A stretch of 13,845 nt of DNA from Alphaproteobacteria bacterium. Lineage in GTDB: Bacteria > Pseudomonadota > Alphaproteobacteria > Rhizobiales > Aestuariivirgaceae. Made by a program: the position numbers and the translations under genes. Where the stretch lies: NCBI GenBank assembly GCA_024639035.1, contig JAHEJE010000035.1:1-13845 (forward strand), read 5' to 3'. Shown here in pieces: positions 7,612-13,845 of the stretch (within the stretch, counting starts at the first letter, position 1; each line of letters opens with the position of its first letter). Under the pieces are notes generated by a model, which saw nothing but the letters and a program-made list of their open reading frames with translations, ran no database searches and had not been told where the DNA came from.

Positions 7612-7632
7612 CGGTAATCCGTAGACGGAGCA
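7612..7632. repeat. Palindrome-centred repeat, copy 2 (degenerate)
   Basis: It reads CGGTAATCCGTAGACGGA then GCA, matching copy 1 at 7431-7451 with four differences; the palindrome is imperfect here (TCCGTAGACGGA). The copies are 181 bases apart, not a multiple of three, so they are not an in-frame protein repeat. Confidence 0.45.
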
Positions 7633-8029
7633 GTATCGAGACAACGCCTGCCGCGCTCGACCAATTGGGCACGGCTCCCATCGACAGTCGATGGCACGTG
7701 GTCGCCGAAGACAGTTTAATCAGCATACGGAGTATTTGAATAACGCCTTCGGGCTCGACAAACTTTGCGTCTACGCAATCGGGTCCGCGTTGCGGCTGCC
7801 CGGACCGGGCCACGTCGGGCTCGCCTCTCGAAGCTGCATGAGGGCCGATCGCTCAGCACCCTGGATGGAGGTCGCCACGTCTCACCGACGCCAGTGGTTT
7901 TGCATCGCCATCAGCGCCGGGCGGACTCGACCTCGCTCATGGCGGGTCGACGATCCAACGCCGACGTGGCCGCTGGCGAACCTGCCTCGACCATTGATGC
8001 CTGAACGTGTTTGTGTTTCAGAAAATGAC

Positions 8030-8105
8030 TGGCGCCCCCAAGGGGACTCGAACCCCTGTTTCCGGCGTGAGAGGCCGGCGTCCTAGGCCACTAGACGATG
8101 GGGGC
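8030..8105 (-). tRNA. tRNA-Glu (anticodon CTC)
   Basis: On the minus strand the gene starts GCCCCCATCGTCTAG at 8105 and ends with an encoded CCA at 8032-8030. The acceptor stem GCCCCCA pairs with TGGGGGC. The anticodon stem CCGGC/GCCGG holds the loop CTCTCAC, so the anticodon is CTC (8071-8069), reading GAG. The T arm AGGGG-TTCGAGT-CCCCT is perfect, and the D arm GTCTAGTGGCCTAGGAC is typical of bacterial tRNA-Glu. The 3' end points at the gene-poor stretch and recombinase, so it is a plausible attachment site. I see no second copy of the tRNA 3' end in the window. Confidence 0.97.
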
Positions 8106-8155
8106 GAAACCGGTTGCGTAACACGGCATCGGTGATGGGCACCGTCAGCTTCCTT

Positions 8156-8184
8156 CCTATAGGACCGCCGTCCGTAAAGTGCAA
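8156..8184 (-). promoter_or_regulatory. Sigma-70-type promoter for tRNA-Glu
   Basis: On the minus strand TTGCAC (8184-8179) and TATAGG (8161-8156) are separated by exactly 17 bases. The predicted start near 8148 gives a leader of roughly 43 bases before the tRNA. Both boxes are close to consensus. Confidence 0.6.
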
Positions 8185-8214
8185 GCGGACATCTGCCCGC
8201 CGCGATCCGCCGGC

Positions 8215-8583
8215 TCAGGGTTGAGGTGTGAGTTTCACCCTACCCTCGATCCGACCCCGCCTGATGTTGACGATGACGATCTCCTCGCGGCCGTCAGGCG
8301 GTTTGACATGGATCGCCATGCGGTCGGCATCGATCGCAATTCTCGACACGCTGGCGCCTGTCGGGATCGCCACATCCAGTTCGCCAAAACCGGCCCGCCC
8401 CCCCGCCGGCAAATTGCCGGCCCGCTTGGCAATCGTTACGCCGACGACAATCACCCCGATGACAAGCAGCGCGCTCATGATATAGATCGCCCACTTCAAC
8501 AGGCGCACATTGCGCGGGTCGGGCGCGAAGTCGTCAAGCGGCTCAGCACCGGCATCTGGAACCGAATGTCTGTCGTCAACCAT
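8215..8583 (-). CDS. DUF6476-like single-pass membrane protein
   Basis: The 122-residue product has a hydrophilic N-terminus (MVDDRHSVPDAG), one transmembrane helix (about 29-51: WAIYIMSALLVIGVIVVGVT region) and a compact beta-rich domain. That domain carries FGELDVAIPTGASV and a final REEIVIVNIRRGRIEGRVKL strand pair, probably outside the cytoplasm. This is the layout of the alphaproteobacterial DUF6476 family, whose function is unknown to me. The frame extends to 8622, but the ATG at 8583 is preferred: a G-rich ribosome-like site (GGGGG) precedes it and it agrees with the divergent rluD start. The first bases of the two genes overlap in CATG at 8581-8584. The tRNA-Glu gene follows on the same strand but has its own promoter. 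Confidence 0.75.
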   Translation of the reverse strand: MVDDRHSVPDAGAEPLDDFAPDPRNVRLLKWAIYIMSALLVIGVIVVGVTIAKRAGNLPAGGRAGFGELDVAIPTGASVSRIAIDADRMAIHVKPPDGREEIVIVNIRRGRIEGRVKLTPQP

Positions 8584-9583
8584 GCAAGCCCCCAGCGCAG
8601 ATAAATTGATCCTCACCGCCACCGCCCGCGATAGGCTTGACCGGACCCTCGCTGCCGGGTGCCCGCAGTACTCGCGATCGCGCTTTCAAGCATTGATCGC
8701 TCAAGGCAGGGTCACGGTGAACGCGCGGACCATACTGGAGCCAAAGCACCGGGTCAAACCGGACGACAGGATCGAAGTGTCGGTACCGGAGCCTGAGCCG
8801 GCAGAGCCGGCCGGCGAAGACATTCCGCTCAACGTCGTCTACGAGGACGATCAGGTTCTGGTCATCGACAAGCCGTCCGGACTGGTGGTGCACCCTGCTG
8901 CCGGCAATCACACCGGCACTCTGGTCAACGCCATCATCAATCATTGCGGCAGCTCTCTGTCCGGGATCGGCGGCGTCCGCAGGCCCGGCATCGTTCACCG
9001 CCTGGACAAGGACACCAGCGGCCTGATGGTGATTGCCAAGACCGATCCCGCCCACGCCCATCTCAGCGCCCAGTTCGCCAGCCACGGTCACGACGGTCGG
9101 CTGGAGCGAACCTATCGCGCCCTGGTTTGGGGTAAGCTGCCCAAACGCCGCGGCACCATCACGGCCGCGATCGCCCGTCATCGCTCCAACCGGCAGAAAA
9201 TGGCCGTATCGTCAGCCGCGGCGGCACGGCATGCGGTGACGCACTATCGCCTGCTCGAGAGCTATCCGGAAAATGGCGCGCCGGTGCGCGTCAGCCTTAT
9301 TGAATGCCGCCTGGAAACCGGCAGAACCCATCAGATCCGGGTTCACATGGCCCATGCTGGCCACCCCCTGCTCGGCGACAGGACCTACGGATCCGGCTTC
9401 AAGGCCTCGCAAGCCACCCTGCCCGACCCTGCGCGCCTGGCCCTGGCCGCGCTCAACCGCCAGGCACTGCACGCCACATCACTGGGATTTGAACACCCGG
9501 TTACATGCGAGAAGTTGTCGTTTTCATCGCCAACGCCCGAGGATATGCAGAGCCTTATCAACGGTTTGGCAGAGCTAAATTAG
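8582..9583 (+). CDS. rluD: RluA/RluD-family 23S rRNA pseudouridine synthase
   Basis: The enzyme converts uridines of rRNA to pseudouridine. The 333-residue product has an N-terminal S4 RNA-binding domain (about 17-78, including YSRSRFQALIAQGRVTVN) and the RluA catalytic domain. That domain shows LVIDKPSGLVVHPAAG (93-108), then the signature HRLDKDTSGLMVIAK (139-153) with catalytic Asp142, and the late motif LETGRTHQIRVHMAHAGHPL (244-263). Length and domain order fit RluD (helix 69 uridines 1911, 1915 and 1917 in E. coli) better than the short RluC/RluA forms; the exact target is inferred. The frame runs upstream to 8510, but the ATG at 8582 starts where family members do. No Shine-Dalgarno is seen, so translation may be leaderless or unaided. 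rpoH follows on the same strand, an order common in this group. Confidence 0.9.
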   Translation: MQAPSADKLILTATARDRLDRTLAAGCPQYSRSRFQALIAQGRVTVNARTILEPKHRVKPDDRIEVSVPEPEPAEPAGEDIPLNVVYEDDQVLVIDKPSGLVVHPAAGNHTGTLVNAIINHCGSSLSGIGGVRRPGIVHRLDKDTSGLMVIAKTDPAHAHLSAQFASHGHDGRLERTYRALVWGKLPKRRGTITAAIARHRSNRQKMAVSSAAAARHAVTHYRLLESYPENGAPVRVSLIECRLETGRTHQIRVHMAHAGHPLLGDRTYGSGFKASQATLPDPARLALAALNRQALHATSLGFEHPVTCEKLSFSSPTPEDMQSLINGLAELN

Positions 9584-9588
9584 CCTAC

Positions 9589-9608
9589 TGACGTTAACGC
9601 AAACGTCA
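9589..9608. repeat. Inverted repeat between rluD and rpoH
   Basis: Arms TGACGTT (9589-9595) and AACGTCA (9602-9608) pair perfectly around AACGCA. The repeat is followed on the plus strand by a run of A rather than T, so it is not an ordinary terminator for rluD. It could be an operator for rpoH. Confidence 0.5.
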
Positions 9609-9659
9609 AAAAAATAACCGTAAATGAACAAGATTTAATTCCCCCCCATTGACCGTAAT

Positions 9660-9690
9660 CTTATAATTGTCGCCCGAAAGGCCCATATAT
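9660..9690 (+). promoter_or_regulatory. Candidate rpoH promoter region
   Basis: TATAAT at 9662-9667 is a perfect -10 box but has no good -35 at the right spacing. CCCATATAT at 9682-9690 resembles the -10 of RpoH-type promoters, with a weak CTTATA at 9660-9665 as -35 (16-base spacer). Either could drive rpoH, whose start is 75-100 bases downstream. Confidence 0.3.
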
Positions 9691-9753
9691 CTGCTAACAG
9701 CAGGTTGGCGCAAGCTTACCCGCATAACACGACACGCATGGGACAACAGGAAC

Positions 9754-9757
9754 AGGA
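9754..9757 (+). promoter_or_regulatory. Ribosome binding site of rpoH
   Basis: AGGA lies 7 bases before the ATG at 9765. The earlier in-frame starts at 9705 and 9738 have no such site. Confidence 0.5.
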
Positions 9758-9764
9758 TCAACGC

Positions 9765-10652
9765 ATGAGCGGGAAAACTCAGACATTGCCATCGGTTGCC
9801 GGTCAGGGTGGCCTGACGCGCTATCTGCAGGAAATCCGGCAGTTTCCGATGCTACAGCCGGACGAGGAGTTCATGCTCGCCAAACGCTGGCGCGAAGACG
9901 ACGATCGCGAGGCAGCCCACAAGCTGGTGACCAGTCACCTGCGCCTGGTGGCCAAGATCGCCATGGGCTACCGCGGCTACGGCCTGCCGACATCTGAGGT
10001 CATCTCGGAGGGCAACGTCGGCCTGATGCAGGCTGTCAAGCGCTTTGAACCGGACAAGGGTTTCCGGCTGGCCACCTACGCCATGTGGTGGATCCGCGCC
10101 TCGATCCAGGAATTCATCCTGCGCTCGTGGAGCCTGGTGAAAATGGGTACCACGGCAAGCCAGAAGAAGCTGTTTTTCAACCTGCGCAAGGTCAAGGGCC
10201 AGATCGAAGCCCTCGAGGACGGCGATTTGCATCCGGACCAGGTTGCTGAGATCGCCGAGCGCCTGGGCGTGCCCGAGGTCGACGTCGTATCGATGAACCG
10301 GCGCCTGGGCGGTGACTCATCGCTCAATGCTCCGCTGCGCGTCGACGGCGAAGGCGGCGGCGAATGGCAGGATTGGCTGGTCGACGACGGCGACAGTCCC
10401 GAAACCGAGCTCGGCGAAAACCAGGAACACGACCAGCGCATGACGATGCTGCACAATGCCATGGACAAGTTGAACGATCGCGAAAAACGCATCTTCCAGG
10501 CCAGGCGCCTTGAAGAAGACCCGCTGACCCTGGAACAGTTGTCACAGGAATTCGACGTCAGTCGCGAGCGCATCCGTCAGATCGAGGTCCGCGCTTTCGA
10601 AAAGGTCCAGAAATCCATGAAAGCGGCGGCCAAGGAACTTCCGGCCGCCTGA
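9765..10652 (+). CDS. rpoH: RNA polymerase sigma-32 (heat shock) factor RpoH
   Basis: The 295-residue product is a group 3 sigma factor that directs RNA polymerase to heat-shock promoters. Region 1.2/2.1 begins LTRYLQEIRQFPML (17-30). Region 2 has the near-invariant stretch from SHLRLVAKIAMGYRGYGLP (57-75) to FRLATYAMWWIRASIQEFIL (100-119). QKKLFFNLR at 133-141 is the RpoH box, a segment specific to sigma-32 and linked to its regulation. Region 4 ends with SRERIRQIEVRAFEKVQK (266-283), the helix-turn-helix that reads the -35. Length is normal. The start at 9765 is preferred over the in-frame 9705 and 9738 because MSGKTQTLPSVAGQGGL aligns with other alphaproteobacterial RpoH N-termini and a ribosome site precedes it. 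It lies downstream of rluD with its own upstream region and is followed by a terminator. Confidence 0.95.
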   Translation: MSGKTQTLPSVAGQGGLTRYLQEIRQFPMLQPDEEFMLAKRWREDDDREAAHKLVTSHLRLVAKIAMGYRGYGLPTSEVISEGNVGLMQAVKRFEPDKGFRLATYAMWWIRASIQEFILRSWSLVKMGTTASQKKLFFNLRKVKGQIEALEDGDLHPDQVAEIAERLGVPEVDVVSMNRRLGGDSSLNAPLRVDGEGGGEWQDWLVDDGDSPETELGENQEHDQRMTMLHNAMDKLNDREKRIFQARRLEEDPLTLEQLSQEFDVSRERIRQIEVRAFEKVQKSMKAAAKELPAA

Positions 10653-10685
10653 CCGGCGTCGCGGAAACGGGCTCGCTTAAACGCA

Positions 10686-10724
10686 GGTGATCGATGCACA
10701 GCGCGTGTCGATCACCAGGTTTTT
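10686..10724 (+). terminator. Intrinsic terminator after rpoH
   Basis: Arms GGTGATCGA (10686-10694) and TCGATCACC (10708-10716) form a perfect 9-base stem, possibly extended inside by CAC/GTG, followed by TTTTT at 10720-10724. It lies 34 bases after the rpoH stop and separates rpoH from the dioxygenase gene. Confidence 0.75.
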
Positions 10725-10772
10725 CACTTCACAGTCAACTGACTTGGCCCTAGACTTCCGTAACGTAGTCTT

Positions 10773-10777
10773 GGAGG
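10773..10777 (+). promoter_or_regulatory. Ribosome binding site of the dioxygenase gene
   Basis: GGAGG lies 5 bases before the ATG at 10783 and rules out the in-frame start at 10687, which lies within the rpoH terminator. Confidence 0.75.
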
Positions 10778-10782
10778 CGGTT

Positions 10783-11640
10783 ATGACAAACCTTACCGAT
10801 CAGCAGAAGGAACACTTTTGGGACAACGGATACCTGCTGGTCGAGGACGCGGTCTCCGAGGACCTGCTCGAGCAGATGCAGACACAGTTCGATGCCTGGG
10901 TCGATGAGAGCAAATCGCACGCCTCACCATGGGGAGCAACATTCGACCGCCGGCCGCGTTTTGATGTCGAAAGCGGTCACAATGCCGAAAGGCCGGCATT
11001 GCGCCGTGTCAATTCTCCCGTCGAAATCTCTCAGGCTTACCACGACGGAATGATGAGTTCGCGCGTACCCGATGTGATTGCCGAACTGATCGGTCCGAAC
11101 ATCAAGTATCATCACTCGAAAATCAACTCCAAGCTGCCCGGTGCCGCAACCGAGGTCAAATGGCACCAGGATTTTCCGTTTACCCCGCACAGCAATGACG
11201 ACCTCATCACGGCGCTGGTGTTCATCGACACGGTGCACAACGACAACGGCCCGCTGGAGATTGCCCCCGGTAGCCATCGCGGCGAAATCCACAGTTTGTG
11301 GGACGGGGACACCTTTGTTGCTGCGGTCGCCGATGATGTTGCCGAATGGTGCCGTTCGCAAAGCGTGAGCTGCACCGGGCCGGCTGGCGCCTGCTGCTTC
11401 ATGCACACCCGCCTGCTGCACGGTTCGGCGCCAAACCGCTCCGATCAGCCGCGCACGTTGTTTATCTCCGTCTACTCCGCCGAAGACGCCATTCCGCTCT
11501 CGCCCAATCCGGTGCCGAGCCGGCTCGAGGGTCGCATCGTCAGGGGCCGGCCGACCGGAAACGTCCGCTCGGTGCCGTTCAACTTCAAGTTGCCGCAAAA
11601 GCCGAGCACCGCATCTTTCTTCGACCAACAGAAGATGTAA
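10783..11640 (+). CDS. Phytanoyl-CoA dioxygenase-family Fe(II)/2-oxoglutarate oxygenase
   Basis: The 285-residue product fits the PhyH family of non-haem iron oxygenases, which use O2 and 2-oxoglutarate to hydroxylate small molecules. It opens with LTDQQKEHFWDNGYLLVEDA, typical of the family. The iron ligands are visible as WHQDFPF (His128, Asp130) and LLHGSAPNRS (His213). Arg224 in the following SDQPRT is placed to bind 2-oxoglutarate. NDNGPLEIAPGSHRG (153-167) is the characteristic strand before the distal histidine. The substrate cannot be read from the sequence; the family covers phytanoyl-CoA, ectoine and secondary-metabolite hydroxylases. It is a cytoplasmic enzyme of normal length with all catalytic residues present. 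It stands alone after the rpoH terminator, with no pathway genes beside it. Confidence 0.85.
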   Translation: MTNLTDQQKEHFWDNGYLLVEDAVSEDLLEQMQTQFDAWVDESKSHASPWGATFDRRPRFDVESGHNAERPALRRVNSPVEISQAYHDGMMSSRVPDVIAELIGPNIKYHHSKINSKLPGAATEVKWHQDFPFTPHSNDDLITALVFIDTVHNDNGPLEIAPGSHRGEIHSLWDGDTFVAAVADDVAEWCRSQSVSCTGPAGACCFMHTRLLHGSAPNRSDQPRTLFISVYSAEDAIPLSPNPVPSRLEGRIVRGRPTGNVRSVPFNFKLPQKPSTASFFDQQKM

Positions 11641-11720
11641 CGGTTGGGGTGTCAGGGTTTGGCGCACCTGCAACAGCATTTGTAAACCACGCCGCCAGCA
11701 AACAGCCGCGCGATGAAATT

Positions 11721-11736
11721 CTAACGGCGCCGTTAG
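11721..11736. promoter_or_regulatory. 16-base perfect palindrome upstream of the GGDEF/EAL gene
   Basis: CTAACGGCGCCGTTAG is perfectly self-complementary without a loop, 91 bases before the preferred start of the downstream gene. Such a site suits a dimeric repressor, for example of the TetR type; which protein binds is unknown. A second, weaker repeat (ACCGGC at 11751-11756, GCCGGT at 11765-11770) follows. Confidence 0.45.
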
Positions 11737-11826
11737 GGAAACCTTGTGATACCGGCCTGATAGTGCCGGTCAGTTGTATCGCAATCATCGGGCCCCTTCT
11801 TGCGACGTCAGATCAAATACGACGTT

Positions 11827-13728
11827 ATGAAACGGCAGGCCGCTGCACTGTTCCTGTGCATGGCCGGCCTTCTGACGGTCGCGGTCCTGAACATTCTCAA
11901 TCAGCATTCCGATAGCCTGCTGCGCGCCCACTCCAAGACGATCGCCGGGAACTGGGCCACCTATCTGGTGGAAACGATCCCCGACATCAATGCCGCCATT
12001 GGCCGCCGGGCGCCGACGGCAGATGAGCTGGAGATTTATGCGCGCGGCAATCGCTTCAACAGAATTCGCAGCTTCATCGTCTTCGACGCCAACGGCGATC
12101 CAGCCTTTACCTATCGCCCCGCCGACACAGCCGACGCCTTGGCCGCGAATACCGCAGGTCCGCAGCCAGGCAGCTCCGTGTTTGCGGCCAACGCACCGAT
12201 CGTGATGGCCGACAAGACGGTCGGCTCGGTTACCGTGACCGTAAATCAGCGGCAATTGAGCAACCTCTATGTCAAGGCGGCCACGGCCGGGGCAGTGGAA
12301 ATTCTCGTGCTCGTCAACCTGGCGCTGCTGGGATGCTGGTTCCTCTACACACTGTTGACCCGCGCTGCCAAGCAGCACTCCATCGCGTTGAGCCGGCATG
12401 ATGAATTGACCGGCCTGCCGTCGCGCATCGGCTTTGTCGAGGAACTCGAAAGCAGCATTCCGCAACTCGCAAACGCGGAATTCAACGCAGCAGTCCTGGT
12501 CATCAAGATTGATCGCTTTCGCGAGATCAACGATGTGTTCGGCCACCGCTGCGCCGACGAGGTCTTGCGCAACGTCGCCGACACACTGCACAGGCTGTCC
12601 GACAGCCATGGCTTCGCCGCACGCTTGAGCGGCAATACCTTTGGCGTCTTCTTTCCTCGCATGTCGGGACGCGAAGACACAGCAGACTGGGCCCGCAAGA
12701 TCAACGACGCGCTGTCGGCGCCGATTACGGTTCAGAGCAATCGCATCCAGCCCAAGTCAAGTGTCGGCATCGCCATGACGCCCACCGACGGCACCGATGT
12801 CCAGACACTGCTCAAGCGCGCCGATCTGGCGCAGTTCATCGCCCATGAGAAGGGTGGCAACCGGCACAGGTTTTACGATAGCGAAACCGCCGCCGACTTT
12901 TCCGAATTGCACAGTTTGGAGACCCTCGTTGAAAGGGCTTGCGACGAAGAGCGCTTCGAGCTGTTCTTTCAGCCGCTGTTCGACCTGAAGGCGCGCCGTC
13001 TGAGCGGCTTTGAGGCCTTGGTCAGAATGCGCGACGACAACGGCGACTTCGTCTCGCCGGAAAAATTCATCCCCGTTGCGGAATCGCTCCATCGCATCCA
13101 TCAACTGGGAACCTGGGTCATCAGGACCGCATGCCAAACCGCTGTCCAATGGCCTGAACAGCTTGGCATTGCGGTCAATCTGTCGCCGGCTCAGTTCGAC
13201 AATGCCGATCTGGCCAAAATCGTGCGCGAGGCCCTGGACACATCGGGTCTGGCGCCCGAACGGCTGGAGCTTGAGGTCACTGAAGGCTTGCTTCTGGAGG
13301 ATACCAGCACAACCCGGGCGCAACTTATTGAGCTGCAAAGGGCCGGCGTCAGGATCGCCCTCGACGATTTCGGAACCGGCTATTCCAGCTTGAGCTATCT
13401 CTGGCAGTTTCCGTTCGACCGGATCAAGATAGACCGCTCGTTCGTCGCCGGCATGGGCACCAACGACCAGGCCGCCGGTATTCTGACGACAATCGTTGAG
13501 CTGGCCCGCACAATGAAGCTGCCGATCACCGCCGAAGGCATCGAGACCGTTGAACAGCTCGAATATCTCACCAGCCTCGGCTGCGATACCGGCCAGGGCT
13601 ACCTGCTAGGCAGGCCGCAACCGGCAAGCGAATTGGCAGCAAGCGTACTCGACGACTTCCGCAGCCGAACCGGGCAGACCGACGAGGATGCGCAGGACAC
13701 CTCAAGACCAGTCGCGACCGCCTGTTAG
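11827..13728 (+). CDS. Membrane GGDEF/EAL protein, probable c-di-GMP phosphodiesterase
   Basis: The 633-residue product has two transmembrane helices (about 6-24 and 154-178) enclosing a periplasmic sensor region of about 130 residues, then GGDEF and EAL domains. The GGDEF domain keeps DELTGLPSR and the IDRFREINDVFGH motif, but the signature loop reads SGNTF (268-272) in place of GGDEF, so cyclase activity is unlikely. The EAL domain looks catalytic: EAL at 396-398, VNLSPAQF (Asn451), LEVTE (Glu486), DDFGTGYSS (Asp513, Asp514), IKIDRSF (Lys534), TAEGIET (Glu570) and GQGYLLGRP (Gln590). The likely role is to hydrolyse c-di-GMP in response to a periplasmic signal, with the GGDEF domain as a GTP-sensing regulator; this is inferred. 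The ATG at 11827 is chosen over a TTG at 11800; neither has a clear ribosome site. It is preceded by a palindrome and transcribed alone. Confidence 0.88.
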   Translation: MKRQAAALFLCMAGLLTVAVLNILNQHSDSLLRAHSKTIAGNWATYLVETIPDINAAIGRRAPTADELEIYARGNRFNRIRSFIVFDANGDPAFTYRPADTADALAANTAGPQPGSSVFAANAPIVMADKTVGSVTVTVNQRQLSNLYVKAATAGAVEILVLVNLALLGCWFLYTLLTRAAKQHSIALSRHDELTGLPSRIGFVEELESSIPQLANAEFNAAVLVIKIDRFREINDVFGHRCADEVLRNVADTLHRLSDSHGFAARLSGNTFGVFFPRMSGREDTADWARKINDALSAPITVQSNRIQPKSSVGIAMTPTDGTDVQTLLKRADLAQFIAHEKGGNRHRFYDSETAADFSELHSLETLVERACDEERFELFFQPLFDLKARRLSGFEALVRMRDDNGDFVSPEKFIPVAESLHRIHQLGTWVIRTACQTAVQWPEQLGIAVNLSPAQFDNADLAKIVREALDTSGLAPERLELEVTEGLLLEDTSTTRAQLIELQRAGVRIALDDFGTGYSSLSYLWQFPFDRIKIDRSFVAGMGTNDQAAGILTTIVELARTMKLPITAEGIETVEQLEYLTSLGCDTGQGYLLGRPQPASELAASVLDDFRSRTGQTDEDAQDTSRPVATAC

Positions 13729-13793
13729 AGCACTTTTCGATCATACGGGATCACTTGATGGAGCCAAATTCGTTCATATGGCAGGCGCAGTGC

Positions 13794-13826
13794 GCAGCGC
13801 GATGCGGTGCATCGGGCAAGCGCTGC
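13794..13826. repeat. Structured intergenic sequence at the window edge
   Basis: Outer arms GCAGCGC (13794-13800) and GCGCTGC (13820-13826) enclose an inner hairpin, GATGC (13801-13805) and GCATC (13809-13813) around GGT. The sequence from about 13729 (GAGCACTTTTCGATC and onward) resembles dispersed intergenic repeats seen in Hyphomicrobiales genomes, from memory. It continues past the window edge. No gene is seen in 13729-13845. Confidence 0.4.
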
Positions 13827-13845
13827 AACGCACCAGATGGGCGAA

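Larger units (their letters stand above)
7197..8029. other. Gene-poor stretch between recombinase and tRNA-Glu
   Basis: About 830 bases hold no gene I recognise. The first ~250 bases look more AT-rich than the genes around them, while the rest is GC-rich. Short open frames exist on both strands (for example 7428-7697 on the minus strand, 89 codons), but none shows a known motif or convincing ribosome site, and several overlap in different frames, as non-coding high-GC DNA does. Inverted repeats at 7316-7340 and 7437-7448 and a degenerate second copy of the latter at 7612-7632 are listed separately. Position beside a P4-type integrase and a tRNA 3' end suggests the remains of an integrated element. 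Confidence 0.5.

Noticed and set aside
7428..7697. 89-codon minus-strand frame as a possible small gene
   Set aside because: No family motif or clear ribosome site, and other frames overlap it; kept only as part of the gene-poor stretch.
7197..8029. CRISPR array or toxin-antitoxin pair in the gene-poor stretch
   Set aside because: No regularly spaced direct repeats and no recognisable toxin or antitoxin fold; only two degenerate palindromic copies are present.
7691..8086. 131-codon plus-strand frame
   Set aside because: It runs into the antisense strand of tRNA-Glu and has no recognisable domain.
11785..12609. 274-codon minus-strand frame
   Set aside because: Shadow of the GGDEF/EAL gene, whose motifs are unambiguous.

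Overview
The window looks like a chromosomal segment of an alphaproteobacterium, most likely of the order Hyphomicrobiales (Rhizobiales). The grounds are high-GC codon use, a ChpT-type phosphotransferase, an EipA/DUF1134 periplasmic protein, an alphaproteobacterial RpoH beside an RluD-type pseudouridine synthase and a DUF6476 membrane protein, and candidate CtrA boxes. No species is claimed.

Layout. 1-353 is a frameshifted IS110-family transposase relic on the minus strand. 471-1118 is chpT (minus), divergent from cysQ (1325-2110). It is followed by eipA (2371-3000), a membrane-anchored coiled-coil protein with a histone-H1-like lysine-rich segment (3247-4401), and a membrane-anchored FMN/Fe-S glutamate-synthase-like protein (4464-6005). 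A tyrosine recombinase (6009-7196) begins 3 bases after that gene. About 830 bases with no recognisable gene (7197-8029) then lead to a tRNA-Glu(CTC) on the minus strand. Next are a DUF6476 membrane protein (minus) and a divergent rluD whose start codons share one CATG, then rpoH, a phytanoyl-CoA dioxygenase-family enzyme, and a membrane GGDEF/EAL protein with a degenerate GGDEF site and an intact EAL site. The window ends in a structured intergenic sequence, cut by the edge, that may be a repeat.

How the genes relate. The left half is linked to cell cycle and envelope: ChpT passes phosphate to CtrA in this clade, eipA is reported as a CtrA-controlled envelope gene in Brucella, and CtrA-like boxes lie upstream of eipA here. 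The middle (6.0-8.0 kb) has features of an old integration event: a recombinase whose two catalytic histidines are replaced, non-coding DNA with inverted repeats, and a tRNA 3' end facing it. The right half is housekeeping (tRNA, ribosome modification, heat-shock sigma factor) followed by an orphan oxygenase and a c-di-GMP phosphodiesterase candidate.

Most genes are conventional. The items most worth a second look are the coiled-coil protein with a histone-like insert, the recombinase lacking catalytic histidines behind the glutamate-synthase-like gene, the palindromes in 7.2-7.7 kb, and the palindrome upstream of the GGDEF/EAL gene. I did not find a clearly new multi-gene system.
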